DNA of 64,000 nt from Bacillus massilinigeriensis (GTDB taxonomy: Bacteria; Bacillota; Bacilli; Bacillales; Cytobacillaceae): positions 2,004,761 through 2,068,760 of the forward strand of contig NZ_LT630337.1 in NCBI RefSeq assembly GCF_900117315.1. Direction: 5' to 3'. This document shows, piece by piece, positions 8,135-18,203 of this stretch; the stretch's first letter is position 1; each line of letters begins with the position of its first letter. The position numbers and the translations under genes are program-made. Below the pieces are notes generated by a model. It saw only the letters and a list, made by a program, of their open reading frames with translations. It was not told the origin of the DNA and did no database searches.

Positions 8135-9550
8135 TTATTTCATTTTTAGATAGTTTAATACTTTTTCAACAGCCGCTTCACCTTGGTCTATGCAATCAGG
8201 TATACCTAACCCCTCGTACGAACCGCCGGCTAAAAACACGCCAGGTAATTCTCTATCAAGATTTCTTTTTATAGTTTCTAAGCGCTTTTTATGTCCAACA
8301 GTATACTGCGGCATTGCTTCCTTCCAACGACTTACAACAAAAAATTCTGGCTCCATTGTAATGTCCATTGTTTTATTTAAATCCTCTAAAACTACCTTTA
8401 CTATTTGATCATCTGATAGTTCTACTACTGTTTGGTCCCCAGCACGACCGACATAGCAACGCAATGCAACTTTTCCTTCTGGAGTGGTGTGAGGCCATTT
8501 CTTATGATTCCATGTTACAGCAGTAATGGTATAATCGCTATTTCGGGAAACAACAAAACCTGTACCATTTATGTCCTTTTTGACTGCTTCCTTTGGAAAC
8601 ACAAGAGCCACTGTTGCAACAGATGTGGATGGTACACTAGTAAAAGGTTTGAAAAATTCATATTGCGGAAATATTGATGGAACCACTTTATGTGATACCG
8701 TTAGCACAACGCTATCAGCTGTCAATACTTCCCCATTATTTAATTGAACATAATATTGTTCCTTTTGTTTTTGAATGTTCTCTACCTTCGTTCCTTTAAT
8801 AATAGAATGTGGATCTAACTTTGCCTCAATAGCCTCTACAAAGGATTGTAAGCCAGACTTAAAGGTTAGGAACATTCCCTTCTTTTTCTTGCTAGGTTCA
8901 GTGCTCTTTTTTGGAGCTGGAGCAGTTTTTTTCATTCCTATAACTAAGCTTCGGTATTTCTGCTCTACTTCATAAAACTGTGGGAAGGTTGACATTAGGC
9001 TCATTTGGTCAATGTCTCCGGCATAAATGCCTGAAAGAAGTGGTTCAATCAAATTTTCAACGACTTCATCCCCTAGTCTCCTCCGGAAAAATTCTCCTAA
9101 TGATTGATCCTCTGCCGGATTTGAACGGGGAAGAAAAAAGTCAGCTGCAGCCCTCATTTTTCCGGGGAAGGAAAATAAGCCAGTTGTCACAAAAGGTGCA
9201 ATCTGTGTTGGTATTCCCATAATTGAGCCACCAGGCATTGAATAGAGACGTTCTTGGACTAATACAAATGACTTCCCAGTAGAGTTATTGACTAACTCCC
9301 CTTCTAAACCAACTTCCTTTGCTAACCGAGAAGCACTTTGTTTTCGTTCAAGAAATGAATCTGGTCCCTTTTCTATTACAAAACCATCTTTTCGAAAGGT
9401 TTGAATTTTACCACCAAGTCTTGCTGATGCCTCAACTAGTTTGATATCTAATAACCAGTTATTTTCCCTTGCTTTCTTTTGTAAGTAATAAACTGTTGTT
9501 AATCCTGTTATTCCTCCCCCGACTACGACAACCGTTCTTTTTTGTTCCAT
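8135..9550 (-). CDS. hemY: Coproporphyrinogen III oxidase (CgoX/HemY)
   Basis: FAD enzyme of 471 residues that oxidises coproporphyrinogen III to coproporphyrin III in the coproporphyrin-dependent heme pathway of Gram-positive bacteria. The N-terminal dinucleotide-binding motif VVVGGGITGLTTVYYL and the C-terminal GVFLAGGSYEGLGIPDC motif closing the FAD site are present. A lysine-rich insert near residues 210-225 (KKTAPAPKKSTEPSKKKKG) is longer than usual and probably a surface loop. Last gene of hemE-hemH-hemY; 36 nt separate it from hemH. Confidence 0.95.
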   Translation of the reverse strand: MEQKRTVVVVGGGITGLTTVYYLQKKARENNWLLDIKLVEASARLGGKIQTFRKDGFVIEKGPDSFLERKQSASRLAKEVGLEGELVNNSTGKSFVLVQERLYSMPGGSIMGIPTQIAPFVTTGLFSFPGKMRAAADFFLPRSNPAEDQSLGEFFRRRLGDEVVENLIEPLLSGIYAGDIDQMSLMSTFPQFYEVEQKYRSLVIGMKKTAPAPKKSTEPSKKKKGMFLTFKSGLQSFVEAIEAKLDPHSIIKGTKVENIQKQKEQYYVQLNNGEVLTADSVVLTVSHKVVPSIFPQYEFFKPFTSVPSTSVATVALVFPKEAVKKDINGTGFVVSRNSDYTITAVTWNHKKWPHTTPEGKVALRCYVGRAGDQTVVELSDDQIVKVVLEDLNKTMDITMEPEFFVVSRWKEAMPQYTVGHKKRLETIKRNLDRELPGVFLAGGSYEGLGIPDCIDQGEAAVEKVLNYLKMK

Positions 9551-9586
9551 AATGTTCTTCGCCTTCTTTTCGATGTATTACTCCCT

Positions 9587-10516
9587 CTATTTGAGAGCCT
9601 TTAAGACAACAGTTGCTAAAGCATCAATAAATTCCGGCTTTGCATTTGGCATTTCAGGTCGAAAGTAGCGAACATCTAGCTCTTCTGTAACAACCTTACA
9701 TTCATAATCATTGTCATACAATACCTCTAAATGCTCTGCAACAAATCCAACTGGGGCAAACACAAATGCTTTATAGCTCTTTTCCTCGAACAATGTTCTT
9801 GTTAAGTCCTGTACATCAGGTCCAAGCCAAGGTTCTGGAGTATTTCCTGCACTTTGCCAGCCTATGGCATAATTCTCAATACCCGCACCCTTTGCAATTA
9901 ATTCAGCTGTTTCTTGTAGTTGATTAGGATAGGGGTCTCCAAGTGATAATATTTTTTCTGGTAAGCTATGTGCTGAGACAATTAAGACTGAATTTTGGCG
10001 TTCTTCAATAGTCATCCTGGAATAGGTAGATTTAAGCTGATCCACCCAATATTGAATAAACTTAGGCTCCTTGTACCAGCTTTCGATAGAAGTAATCCTT
10101 GGCCCACCTATTTTATCCGACTCCTCCTTTGCACGAACATTATAAGATTTCACGCTAAAGGTTGAAAAATGAGGAGCTAATACTAAGCTTATAGCTTCCT
10201 TTATGCCATCATCTGTCATTTTTTTCACTGCATCTTCAATAAATGGCTCAATATGCTTTAATCCGAGATACATTTTAAATTCTATCTCGTCCTGTATTTT
10301 ATTTAAATGTTGTTCAAGCTTTTCGGCTTGCTCAATGGTAATTTTGCCAAGTGGTGAAATTCCCCCGATTGCCTCATAACGATTTCTTAAATCCTCAAGC
10401 ATATCAGGGGTAGGCTTACGTCCATGTCGAATATGCGTATAATATCTTTCAATATCTTCTTCTTTATAAGGAGTTCCATATGCCATTACTAATAAGCCCA
10501 TTTTCCTTTTTGTCAT
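9587..10516 (-). CDS. hemH: Coproporphyrin III ferrochelatase (CpfC/HemH)
   Basis: 309 residues, close to the 310 of B. subtilis HemH. It inserts Fe2+ into coproporphyrin III. The start motif [20 protein letters not shown], the catalytic His in [10 protein letters not shown] (here [10 protein letters not shown]) and the Glu in [11 protein letters not shown] are present. ATG 10516 follows GAGGTG by 7 nt; the frame extends 29 codons further upstream without a ribosome site. Lies 90 nt downstream of hemE in the same direction. Confidence 0.96.
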   Translation of the reverse strand: MTKRKMGLLVMAYGTPYKEEDIERYYTHIRHGRKPTPDMLEDLRNRYEAIGGISPLGKITIEQAEKLEQHLNKIQDEIEFKMYLGLKHIEPFIEDAVKKMTDDGIKEAISLVLAPHFSTFSVKSYNVRAKEESDKIGGPRITSIESWYKEPKFIQYWVDQLKSTYSRMTIEERQNSVLIVSAHSLPEKILSLGDPYPNQLQETAELIAKGAGIENYAIGWQSAGNTPEPWLGPDVQDLTRTLFEEKSYKAFVFAPVGFVAEHLEVLYDNDYECKVVTEELDVRYFRPEMPNAKPEFIDALATVVLKALK

Positions 10517-10606
10517 TAATCCACACCTCAAATTTGTATTATCTAGTCCATTATTGTGCCAAAAAAATGTCGAACCTACCAATTTGTTGCTTAATAATCG
10601 CAAAAA

Positions 10607-11653
10607 TTATCGGCATAATTTAGCAGAAGAATATTCATGAACGAAGGAGGTGAGTTTTTTTAAGGTTTCTGGATTTACTTGTGGAAATACTCCATGACCA
10701 AGGTTAAAAATAAACCCAGGTTGAGACATTCCTTGGTCTAAAATTGCTTTTGCTTTTTCCTCAATGAATTCCCATGGTGCTAGAAGAATGGCTGGGTCAA
10801 GATTCCCTTGAACGGACTTATTCACACCCATTTTACGAGCTTGGCTGATTGGGAGTCTCCAATCTAAACCAACAACATCAAGAGGAAGATCATTCCACTC
10901 TAGAGCAAGATGACTTGCGCCCACTCCAAACATAATTAGAGGTACATTTTCTTCTTTTAAGGAAGTAAAAATTCGATTCATGATCGGTTTTATGAAGTAA
11001 CGATAATCTTCGACGTTTAATGCACCAACCCATGAGTCAAAGATCTGTATAGCTTTTGCACCTGCTTTAATTTGAGATTTTACATAAGTTATTGTCATTT
11101 CCCCAAGCTTATCCATTAACGCAAACCAAGCTTTAGGTTCAGAATACATGAATGCTTTTGTTTTGTTATAGTTTTTGGAAGGGCCGCCCTCAATCATATA
11201 ACTTGCTAGTGTAAATGGCGCACCTGCAAATCCAATTAAAGGTACGGATAGTTGTTCCTCTGTTAGGAGCTTAATCGTTTCAAATACATAAGGAACATCC
11301 TCTTCAGGGTGGATTTCTCCAAGCTTTTCAACATCTGATAATGATTGAATAGGATTTGAAATAACCGGACCAATTCCCGACTTAATTTCAACATTCACTC
11401 CTATTGCTGGGAGAGGAGTCATAATGTCTTTGTAAAGAATGGCAGCGTCCACTCCATAATTCTCCACTGGTAATCTTGTTACATATGCACAGAGCTCTGG
11501 TTGATGTGTAATCTCGAAAAGAGTATATTTTTCTTTAATTGCTCGATACTCAGGTTGGGAGCGACCAGCTTGTCTCATATACCATACTGGTACATAAGAT
11601 GTTTCTTCCCCTCTTGCTGCTTTTAATAAAGTATCATTTATTTCTTTTGCCAT
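10607..11653 (-). CDS. hemE: Uroporphyrinogen decarboxylase
   Basis: 348 residues. It removes four acetate carboxyl groups from uroporphyrinogen III to give coproporphyrinogen III. The substrate-binding motif [16 protein letters not shown] and the second signature [17 protein letters not shown] are intact, as is [13 protein letters not shown] 11653 is preferred; GTG 11668 would overlap the ribosome site AAAGGTGG. First gene of the heme operon. I found no clear PerR or Fur box in the 300 bp upstream. Confidence 0.96.
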   Translation of the reverse strand: MAKEINDTLLKAARGEETSYVPVWYMRQAGRSQPEYRAIKEKYTLFEITHQPELCAYVTRLPVENYGVDAAILYKDIMTPLPAIGVNVEIKSGIGPVISNPIQSLSDVEKLGEIHPEEDVPYVFETIKLLTEEQLSVPLIGFAGAPFTLASYMIEGGPSKNYNKTKAFMYSEPKAWFALMDKLGEMTITYVKSQIKAGAKAIQIFDSWVGALNVEDYRYFIKPIMNRIFTSLKEENVPLIMFGVGASHLALEWNDLPLDVVGLDWRLPISQARKMGVNKSVQGNLDPAILLAPWEFIEEKAKAILDQGMSQPGFIFNLGHGVFPQVNPETLKKLTSFVHEYSSAKLCR

Positions 11654-11953
11654 GTATTGATAATCCACCTTTCCGAACGTTAAATTTCCCCTTTAATATA
11701 TTAACAATAAAATAATAACAAGTCTTCTTTTTTTATATTTATTCTAATATAGCCTTTTTCTTCTATGATTGACTAGTGCAGCATTAGAACTGTCAAAAAA
11801 TAGTCGTTTTTGATGAGACACATTCTTTATTTTTCTTCTTCCATTTCCAATAAAAAGACTTACACACCTTCGTAACCAAATCATATTCTGTTATTACCTA
11901 AAATTAGGTATTAGGTCACAATCAAAACTAATAAATCGAAAGGAGGAAGATAA
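11654..11953. other. Divergent promoter interval between hemE and yhfA
   Basis: 300 bp without a gene. It holds the promoters of the two divergent units. The only structure I see is ACCTAA-AA-TTAGGT at about 11897-11910, a small palindrome 30 nt before the yhfA ribosome site that could be an operator. Confidence 0.5.
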
Positions 11954-13375
11954 ATGATTGTTGAACTAACTGCTCTTCATTGGATTTATGTAGCGTTTAT
12001 TATTTTTATCATCGGATTTATGGTGATGCGAAGGGATACAACTTTAGTCTGTATCACTGGAATCTTCCTAATTGCAATTACTGCAACAGGTTCTTTGAGT
12101 TCATCTGTAAGCAGCGTTTTCACGAGCTTTATATTTGCTATTACCGAGCTTTTATCTACTATCCTCATCATTTCCATCATTGTGGCTATGAGTAAAGTGC
12201 TCACAACAACAGGAATAAATGATGTCATGATCTCCCCATTTGCTAAATTAATTCGAACACCGGCACTTGCTTATTGGGTTATTGGGATTCTTATGATGGT
12301 GATTTCTTGGTTCTTCTGGCCTTCACCAGCTGTCGCACTACTTGGTGCCGTTCTTTTACCAGTTGCCCTTCGTGTAGGGCTCCCAGCTCTTGGCGTTGCC
12401 ATGGCGATGAACCTATTTGGTCACGGTATTGCTTTATCTGGAGACTTCGTTATTCAGGCCGCCCCAAAGCTAACCGCTGATGCTGCTGGTTTACCTGTTC
12501 AATCGGTTTTAAATGCAAGCATCCCGCTTGTCATTGTAATGGGGGTTGTAACCACCTTTACCGCTTTCTTTCTACTAAAAAGGGATATGAAGCTTGGAAA
12601 GCTTTCAGTGAACCAAAATCAAGCTTCAAATTCAACTTCAATTGAAACAGTCACTACTTCTAGTTCTTCACCTCAAACCAATCATCTATTATCGACTACA
12701 CAAAAAAGATTTTTTGCCCTACTCGTTCCAATTCTCTTTATACTTGACGTTGCTGCAATGTTTGTTTTAGATCTTCAAGGTGGAGATGCTACTGCATTAG
12801 TGGGTGGTACTTCAGTCTTTATCCTATTATTAATCTCTCTATTCGCCCATAAAAATAGTGGTTTAGAAAAGACAACCAGCTACCTTATTGAGGGATTTCA
12901 ATTTGGTTTTAAGGTTTTCGGCCCCGTCATTCCAATTGCAGCCTTCTTCTATTTAGGAGACTCTGGTTTTTCAACGATGATTGGTGATTTTCTTCCAAAA
13001 AGTTCACAAGGGATTGTAAATGACCTAGGGGTTGCTTTAGCTTCTGTTGTTCCTTTAAGTAAGGAAATAGGAGCCGTAACTTTAACTGCTGTAGGTGCAA
13101 TTACCGGATTAGATGGCTCAGGATTTTCCGGTATTTCCTTAGCTGGTTCCATTGCAAATTTATTTTCAACAGCGATCGGTGCTGGTGCTGCTACCTTAAC
13201 TGCTTTAGGCCAAATCGCTGCCATTTGGGTTGGAGGTGGTACACTTGTCCCTTGGGCATTGATTCCTGCAGCAGCCATCTGTAATGTAGACGCATTTGAA
13301 TTGGCCAGAAGGAATTTAGTACCTGTAGTCATTGGCTTAGTTGTAACCACCATTGTGGCCATGTTTATAATTTAA
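11954..13375 (+). CDS. yhfA: Multi-span permease, YhfA-like
   Basis: 473 residues with about twelve hydrophobic segments; a hydrophilic Ser/Thr-rich loop near residues 215-245 splits it into two halves, and a related GLDGSGFSGISLAGS segment lies in the C-terminal half. The sequence resembles putative ion-coupled carriers of the YhfA group, whose substrate is not known. Start is certain (AAAGGAGGAAG, 4-6 nt before ATG). It is followed, after a terminator and 175 bp, by an M20 amidohydrolase; the pairing suggests an N-acyl amino acid or dipeptide as substrate, which is inference only. Confidence 0.75.
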   Translation: MIVELTALHWIYVAFIIFIIGFMVMRRDTTLVCITGIFLIAITATGSLSSSVSSVFTSFIFAITELLSTILIISIIVAMSKVLTTTGINDVMISPFAKLIRTPALAYWVIGILMMVISWFFWPSPAVALLGAVLLPVALRVGLPALGVAMAMNLFGHGIALSGDFVIQAAPKLTADAAGLPVQSVLNASIPLVIVMGVVTTFTAFFLLKRDMKLGKLSVNQNQASNSTSIETVTTSSSSPQTNHLLSTTQKRFFALLVPILFILDVAAMFVLDLQGGDATALVGGTSVFILLLISLFAHKNSGLEKTTSYLIEGFQFGFKVFGPVIPIAAFFYLGDSGFSTMIGDFLPKSSQGIVNDLGVALASVVPLSKEIGAVTLTAVGAITGLDGSGFSGISLAGSIANLFSTAIGAGAATLTALGQIAAIWVGGGTLVPWALIPAAAICNVDAFELARRNLVPVVIGLVVTTIVAMFII

Positions 13376-13396
13376 TAGATAATAAGGTTACTTTTT

Positions 13397-13437
13397 AAGG
13401 AGCCAGTCACAACATTCATGTGGTGTCTGGCTTCTTT
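13397..13437 (+). terminator. Terminator after yhfA-like permease
   Basis: GAGCCAG pairs with CTGGCTTC around a 20-nt loop that itself can pair, followed by TTTCATTT. Confidence 0.65.
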
Positions 13438-13550
13438 CATTTATTAGTCGTTCTACACCCAATCATATAAAAATATTATTTTTAAAGAAAACCATCCAAT
13501 CAATTTTAAAAATGTTATAATATTGGAAATTATTTTTAGGGGGAAAGCGG

Positions 13551-14729
13551 ATGAGAGAAAGGCTTTTTCAAAGGTTAGAGGAACTTTATGATGAAATGGT
13601 TTCCATAAGAAGATATCTTCATCAGCACCCAGAGCTCTCCTTTAAAGAGGAAAAGACAGCACAGTACATTATCAATTTTTATGAAAAATTAGGAATAGAA
13701 GTCAAAGGTAAGGTTGGTGGAAATGGGGTTGTGGCAAAAATCTACGGAAAGAACCCTGGAAAAACGGTTGCCTTACGTGCAGATTTTGATGCGTTACCTA
13801 TTCAGGATGAAAAGGATGTTCCATATAAATCCTTAGTTCCTGGAGTCATGCATGCCTGTGGACATGATGGTCATACAGCAACACTTCTTATCTTGGCAAA
13901 AGCTCTAAACGAAATAAAAGATGATCTTGAAGGTACATATGTCATGATTCATCAGCACGCCGAAGAGTATGCGCCTGGTGGAGCCATAAGCATGATAGAA
14001 GCTGGCTGCCTTGAAGGGGTAGATGCCATCTTCGGTACACATCTATGGGCTTCAGAACCAACTGGGCATATTCAATATCGGTATGGTCCGATAATGGCTG
14101 CAGCTGACCGTTTTGAAATTACCGTTCAAGGAAAAGGTGGACACGGGGCACAGCCTCATAAAACAAAGGATGCAATAGTAGCAGCTTCTCAACTAGTTGT
14201 TAATCTACAGCAAATCGTGAGCAGAAAGGTTAACCCAGTGGATGCAGCAGTTGTAACCATTGGTTCCTTTGTAGCAGAAAATGCCTTTAATATCATCGCA
14301 GATAAAGCAAAATTAATCGGAACAGTACGAACCTTTAAGGAAGAGCTTCGCAGCGAAATTGAAGAAGACATTGATAGAATTGTGAGAGGTACATGCTATA
14401 CAACCGGGTGTGACTATTCATACAATTATATAAAGGGCTATCCTGCAGTAGTCAACCATGCTAAGGAAACCAGCTTCCTAATTGATTGTGCTACGAGTAT
14501 TCCAGAGGTAAAAAAGGTCGAAGAGTCCGAGCTTCAAATGGGTGGAGAAGACTTCTCCTACTATTTACAGCATGTTAAGGGAACCTTCTTTTTCACAGGA
14601 GCAAAGCCTACGTATACAGATGAAATTTATCCACACCATCATCCTAAATTTGATATTGATGAAGGCGCCATGCTAATAGCAGCTAAAACATTGGGAACAG
14701 CTGCTTTAAATTATCATAAATATGAGTAA
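13551..14729 (+). CDS. yhaA: M20-family amidohydrolase, YhaA-like
   Basis: 392-residue metal-dependent amidohydrolase of the aminoacylase/HipO group. Metal ligands are visible in MHACGHDGHTA, in HQHAEEYAPGGA (two Glu), and in the last domain HHHPKFDIDE; the dimerisation domain occupies about residues 180-290. It removes N-acyl groups from amino acids or related amides. ATG 13551 follows AGGGGG. Shares a terminator tail-to-tail with ecsC. Confidence 0.9.
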   Translation: MRERLFQRLEELYDEMVSIRRYLHQHPELSFKEEKTAQYIINFYEKLGIEVKGKVGGNGVVAKIYGKNPGKTVALRADFDALPIQDEKDVPYKSLVPGVMHACGHDGHTATLLILAKALNEIKDDLEGTYVMIHQHAEEYAPGGAISMIEAGCLEGVDAIFGTHLWASEPTGHIQYRYGPIMAAADRFEITVQGKGGHGAQPHKTKDAIVAASQLVVNLQQIVSRKVNPVDAAVVTIGSFVAENAFNIIADKAKLIGTVRTFKEELRSEIEEDIDRIVRGTCYTTGCDYSYNYIKGYPAVVNHAKETSFLIDCATSIPEVKKVEESELQMGGEDFSYYLQHVKGTFFFTGAKPTYTDEIYPHHHPKFDIDEGAMLIAAKTLGTAALNYHKYE

Positions 14730-14733
14730 CAAA

Positions 14734-14774
14734 GGGAGAGGTTAACCCCAATCGGTTACCTCTCCCCTATTTTT
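14734..14774. terminator. Bidirectional terminator between yhaA and ecsC
   Basis: GGGAGAGGTTAACC pairs with GGTTACCTCTCCC (one bulge) and has T-rich sequence on the plus side. Confidence 0.88.
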
Positions 14775-15472
14775 AATATCCTCAGCCGATAACAGTTCAT
14801 GGTCACATTTCCTAAATGTTCAAGCAAATTATAATTAGCATATGCCCCAACTACAGCCCCAATTCCTGGTACGAGTTGAAGCAATTTCACAAAATCTATA
14901 TAGTCCCGATATTCCTGTTGAAACATTCTCCAATCGACATCAGTTAATTCTTGTTTATGGCTCTCCCAATCCTCAATCACTCGAAAAATTTCCTTCCTCT
15001 TTTCATCACTTGAAAACGCCAGTTGAAAAACATGTAGGATAAAAAGTCGCTCCTCATATTCATTTGTATCAAACCCATATATAGAAGCCGCTTCAAACAA
15101 AAACTTCATTTTAATAGAAAGAAGAAGGGGAAAATCTGCTAATCCTAAAAAGATTCCCCCAGCACCAGTTCCAGCCCCTTCAAGGGCAGCCGTTTTTTGA
15201 TAGGTATTTATTTTTTGCTTCACTTGTTCATCCATTTCAAAAAGTGAAAATACTCCATCCTTCTTTTTCGTTATAAAATTAGATCCAACTAAGGTCGCCT
15301 TAACCATGTTTTTAATACTCTCCGTAACGACATGATGCACCTTTTCAGGAATGACTTCATTGATCTTTCTCTGAGCCTTTTTAGAAAGTCGGTTCAATAG
15401 ACTAGAACGTTTCAGGATATCACTTCTCCAGATGTCAACCTCTTCTTGTATCATGCGTTCATACTCGTTCAT
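14756..15472 (-). CDS. ecsC: EcsC-family protein
   Basis: 238-residue EcsC protein with a glycine-rich hydrophobic segment (AALEGAGTGAGGIFLGLADF) and a second near the C-terminus (VPGIGAVVGAYANYNLL). The function is unknown; it is the third gene of the classical ecs locus. ATG 15472 follows AAGGGTGAT; an in-frame extension to 15532 lacks a ribosome site. A terminator after ecsB implies that ecsC is largely transcribed from its own promoter here. Confidence 0.9.
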   Translation of the reverse strand: MNEYERMIQEEVDIWRSDILKRSSLLNRLSKKAQRKINEVIPEKVHHVVTESIKNMVKATLVGSNFITKKKDGVFSLFEMDEQVKQKINTYQKTAALEGAGTGAGGIFLGLADFPLLLSIKMKFLFEAASIYGFDTNEYEERLFILHVFQLAFSSDEKRKEIFRVIEDWESHKQELTDVDWRMFQQEYRDYIDFVKLLQLVPGIGAVVGAYANYNLLEHLGNVTMNCYRLRILKIGER

Positions 15473-15583
15473 TGAATCATCACCCTTTTTCCAATCTAAC
15501 CTATATACGGGTGGATTAAAGATATGTTTCAAATCATTCCATCCATTTTAGAAGTTGAATTATTGTCACCCCTACAGGCTTGT

Positions 15584-15612
15584 ACAAAAAAGGTTCCCAC
15601 AAGTGAGAACCT
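15584..15612 (-). terminator. Terminator overlapping the ecsB stop
   Basis: On the minus strand AGGTTCTCAC pairs with GTGGGAACCT and is followed by TTTTTTG. The stem begins inside the last codon of ecsB. Confidence 0.85.
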
Positions 15613-16828
15613 ACATGGTTTTAATTATCCTACTTTTACCATAAACATGAACGAAAGCATAACTGAATAACAAGCCAATGGCGAGCATCGCCAACCCTGT
15701 CTCCCAACGCCCCTGTATAAATGGAGCGAGGGAAATCAATAATGCCTGAATGCTTAACACATTGGACAACAGCTTAAGAAATGTTGATAACTTTTCGCTC
15801 TCTTTCACTGGATACAATTGAATCCATAATTTATTTTGATAATGGTTCCAAAGCGGCAGAAGCTGAAAACCAGTCAAATAGATAAAAAGGATTGTAAAAA
15901 AGATTTGTCCGTATTCATTTGAAATAAAAAACAAGAAGATAAAGCAAATGGCTGTTAACCTTACAAATAATCCAAGATAATCACCCGATCGAATAAAGGT
16001 TCTTGAAAATAAATGGGAGTAGGTTTGATTTTGTCCATAACCAATTAATTTAAATATTGGATCAAGCCATATTCTCCTTTTAACCCTATTCCTTAGTTCG
16101 GGCACATCTGTAAATAAATTAGCCAGTCTGTAAAAGGCCATCATTCTTCTTTCCTCAATGGAGATCAATAGTTCCCACTTTAGCCCCTTATCCATCGTAG
16201 CCCTCTGAAAATAGAGATAGTATAACCCGAATAGGACTAAAACGATTAAAAGGAAAAGCAAATTTGCATTAGAAAAAAGCAAATAAAGAAAAACTCCATT
16301 AATCAAATATCTAATGAAAGAGTCCATCGTATGTATATTTGAATCGACAAAAAGTTGTATTCTCCAGCGTATGAGTAAATTTAATCCTTTAATAATGCTC
16401 ATTAATATAAGAAAATAAAAAAATATGCGGAAGTTTCCGTTATTCACCTTGGCATATAATGGCATAAGAATTCCTAGACCCATGATTAACAAGTAAATAT
16501 GGACGAGAAAACTAACGATTAGAGAACGCGAAAAATATCCTTTCATTTTGTTTTCCAAAGGTAATAAAAATACACGATCGGCTTCTAATAAAAAGGTATA
16601 AATCGGACTATATGTCAAAAGTAAGGATAGCAAAACAGCCATTATGAAGGCGGCAGGAAAACCTGAGGATAATGTTTTGATCCATTCTTGATAATAAAAG
16701 GCGGAAGTTCCCAAAAGAAAGAAAAGTACAATAACCAGATGGCCATTAAATATATACTTAAGATATTTCCCTAACTCTCGACTAGATTTTCCAAAACGAT
16801 CAATCCAAAGCTTCTTCTCATCAAACAT
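15611..16828 (-). CDS. ecsB: ABC transporter permease EcsB
   Basis: 405-residue integral membrane subunit with about eight to ten hydrophobic spans; it is the partner of EcsA. The Ecs transporter is linked to intramembrane proteolysis by RasP, secretion and competence in B. subtilis, probably by exporting peptides. The start ATGTTTGATGAGAAG overlaps the end of ecsA by 8 nt, giving translational coupling. Confidence 0.93.
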   Translation of the reverse strand: MFDEKKLWIDRFGKSSRELGKYLKYIFNGHLVIVLFFLLGTSAFYYQEWIKTLSSGFPAAFIMAVLLSLLLTYSPIYTFLLEADRVFLLPLENKMKGYFSRSLIVSFLVHIYLLIMGLGILMPLYAKVNNGNFRIFFYFLILMSIIKGLNLLIRWRIQLFVDSNIHTMDSFIRYLINGVFLYLLFSNANLLFLLIVLVLFGLYYLYFQRATMDKGLKWELLISIEERRMMAFYRLANLFTDVPELRNRVKRRIWLDPIFKLIGYGQNQTYSHLFSRTFIRSGDYLGLFVRLTAICFIFLFFISNEYGQIFFTILFIYLTGFQLLPLWNHYQNKLWIQLYPVKESEKLSTFLKLLSNVLSIQALLISLAPFIQGRWETGLAMLAIGLLFSYAFVHVYGKSRIIKTM

Positions 16829-17561
16829 AATCTTCTTCCTTCGTTAACTGAATATATAAATCGTCCAATGTTGCATTAGCCATTGAAAATTGCTCTCTTA
16901 GTTCATCAAGTGTCCCTTGGGCTCTAACTTTTCCTTCATGCAAAATAACAAATCGGTCACAGTATCTTTCAGCAGTTGCTAAAATATGTGTGGACATTAG
17001 AATACCTGCTCCATTCTTCTTCCGATCATTCATCATATCTAATAATGATTGAATTCCAAGTGGATCTAATCCAACAAAAGGTTCATCAATAATATAAAGA
17101 GAAGGCTGAACTAAAAATGCACACATAATCATGACCTTTTGCTTCATTCCCTTTGAAAAATGAGCAGGAAACCATTTCAGTCTTTTGCTCATGCGGAATT
17201 CCCTCACCAAAGCCTCCATACGATTCTGATATTCAGTTTCCTCCAAGCCATAGGCCATGGCCGTTATTTTCAAATGCTCTTCTAAAGTCAGTTCTTCATA
17301 AAGAATAGGCGTTTCAGGAATAAAGGTAAATTGCTTACGATATGTATCCTTATCCTTAAGAATAGTACAGCCATTTATAAGGATTTCCCCTTTATTTGGT
17401 TCCATTAAGCCAATAATATGTCGAATTGTCGTACTCTTACCGGCTCCATTTAATCCGATAAGGCCGACAATTTCCTCTTCATTTACATCAAATGATACAT
17501 CCTTTAAGACAGGATTTTTTGTGTATCCACCTGTTAATTCTTTTATTTGTAGCAAAGTCAT
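16821..17561 (-). CDS. ecsA: ABC transporter ATPase EcsA
   Basis: 246 residues. Walker A GLNGAGKSTT, the ABC signature FSKGMKQKVMI and Walker B LYIIDEPFVGLDP are intact. N-terminal LTGGYTKNPVLKDVSF is characteristic of EcsA. ATG 17561 follows GGAAGGACG; the upstream 18 codons of open frame lack a ribosome site. It powers EcsB. Confidence 0.96.
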   Translation of the reverse strand: MTLLQIKELTGGYTKNPVLKDVSFDVNEEEIVGLIGLNGAGKSTTIRHIIGLMEPNKGEILINGCTILKDKDTYRKQFTFIPETPILYEELTLEEHLKITAMAYGLEETEYQNRMEALVREFRMSKRLKWFPAHFSKGMKQKVMIMCAFLVQPSLYIIDEPFVGLDPLGIQSLLDMMNDRKKNGAGILMSTHILATAERYCDRFVILHEGKVRAQGTLDELREQFSMANATLDDLYIQLTKEEDYV

Positions 17562-17689
17562 AAATGAACGTCCTTCCTTAAATAGTATCTTTATTTTATC
17601 AAATTGCTTGAACAAAGAATAGTTCTCGAAAGTGGCAGGTCAAATAACGGAAAAATATTTACGCATATTTCTTCATTGATTGGTCATCA

Positions 17690-18060
17690 TAATATTCGAA
17701 GGGGAAACAAATGAAAGATGGTCAATCATCTAAATTTGAAATGAGGTGTCTGTGGCAGACAGTAACCTTATAATCTAAGCTTCCTTTACGTTTCTACAAG
17801 GGGATGGTTGCATTGCACATGAATTGCAGAAAAACCGTAGATCTGAAACACCATTAATTATTTCAAATCAATTTTGAGATGAGGTGTTCATCAAAGACTT
17901 ATCATCCTAGCTTTATACGTTCTTAAGTAACATATAAAGAAACAAGGGGATGGTTAGCTTGAACAAAGGATCGCATTCTCAGAAAAGAACACAAATCATT
18001 TTAATAAAAAAATGAGGTGTTTACAAAAGAGAATTAACCTGAAATAGAACGTAGTGAAAA
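17690..18060 (+). repeat. Degenerate tandem repeats with micro-ORFs, unknown transcript
   Basis: The 640-bp gap between ecsA and hit has no gene of normal size. ATGAGGTGT occurs three times (17741, 17879, 18012; spacing 138 and 133), and CAAGGGGATGGTT twice (17797, 17943). Each unit offers a ribosome-site-like AAGGGG followed by a short frame: ATG 17711 (20 codons), TTG 17812 (about 14 codons) or ATG 17803 and TTG 17955 (18 codons). The third ends at the TGA within ATGAGGTGT. An intrinsic terminator follows on the same strand. I do not recognise the peptides or the RNA. Confidence 0.5.
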
Positions 18061-18083
18061 TAGGAGCATTCCCCTTCATGAAT

Positions 18084-18120
18084 GGCAGGATTCTACACGG
18101 ATCCTGCCTTCATATTTTTC
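18084..18120 (+). terminator. Terminator of the micro-ORF region
   Basis: GGCAGGAT pairs with ATCCTGCC, 9-nt loop, then TTCATATTTTTC. No annotated plus-strand gene precedes it, so it ends the transcript of the 17690-18060 repeat region. Confidence 0.75.
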
Positions 18121-18203
18121 TCCTTAACCATGACATGTACTCCTTCTTATGATAAAATAATTAGAAAATATTGGCTGTCATATATGAGGAAAGGGTGGAT
18201 AAA

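Noticed and set aside
12949..13362. 137-codon minus frame over the permease gene
   Set aside because: Shadow of the real gene, Thr/Pro-rich with no ribosome site.
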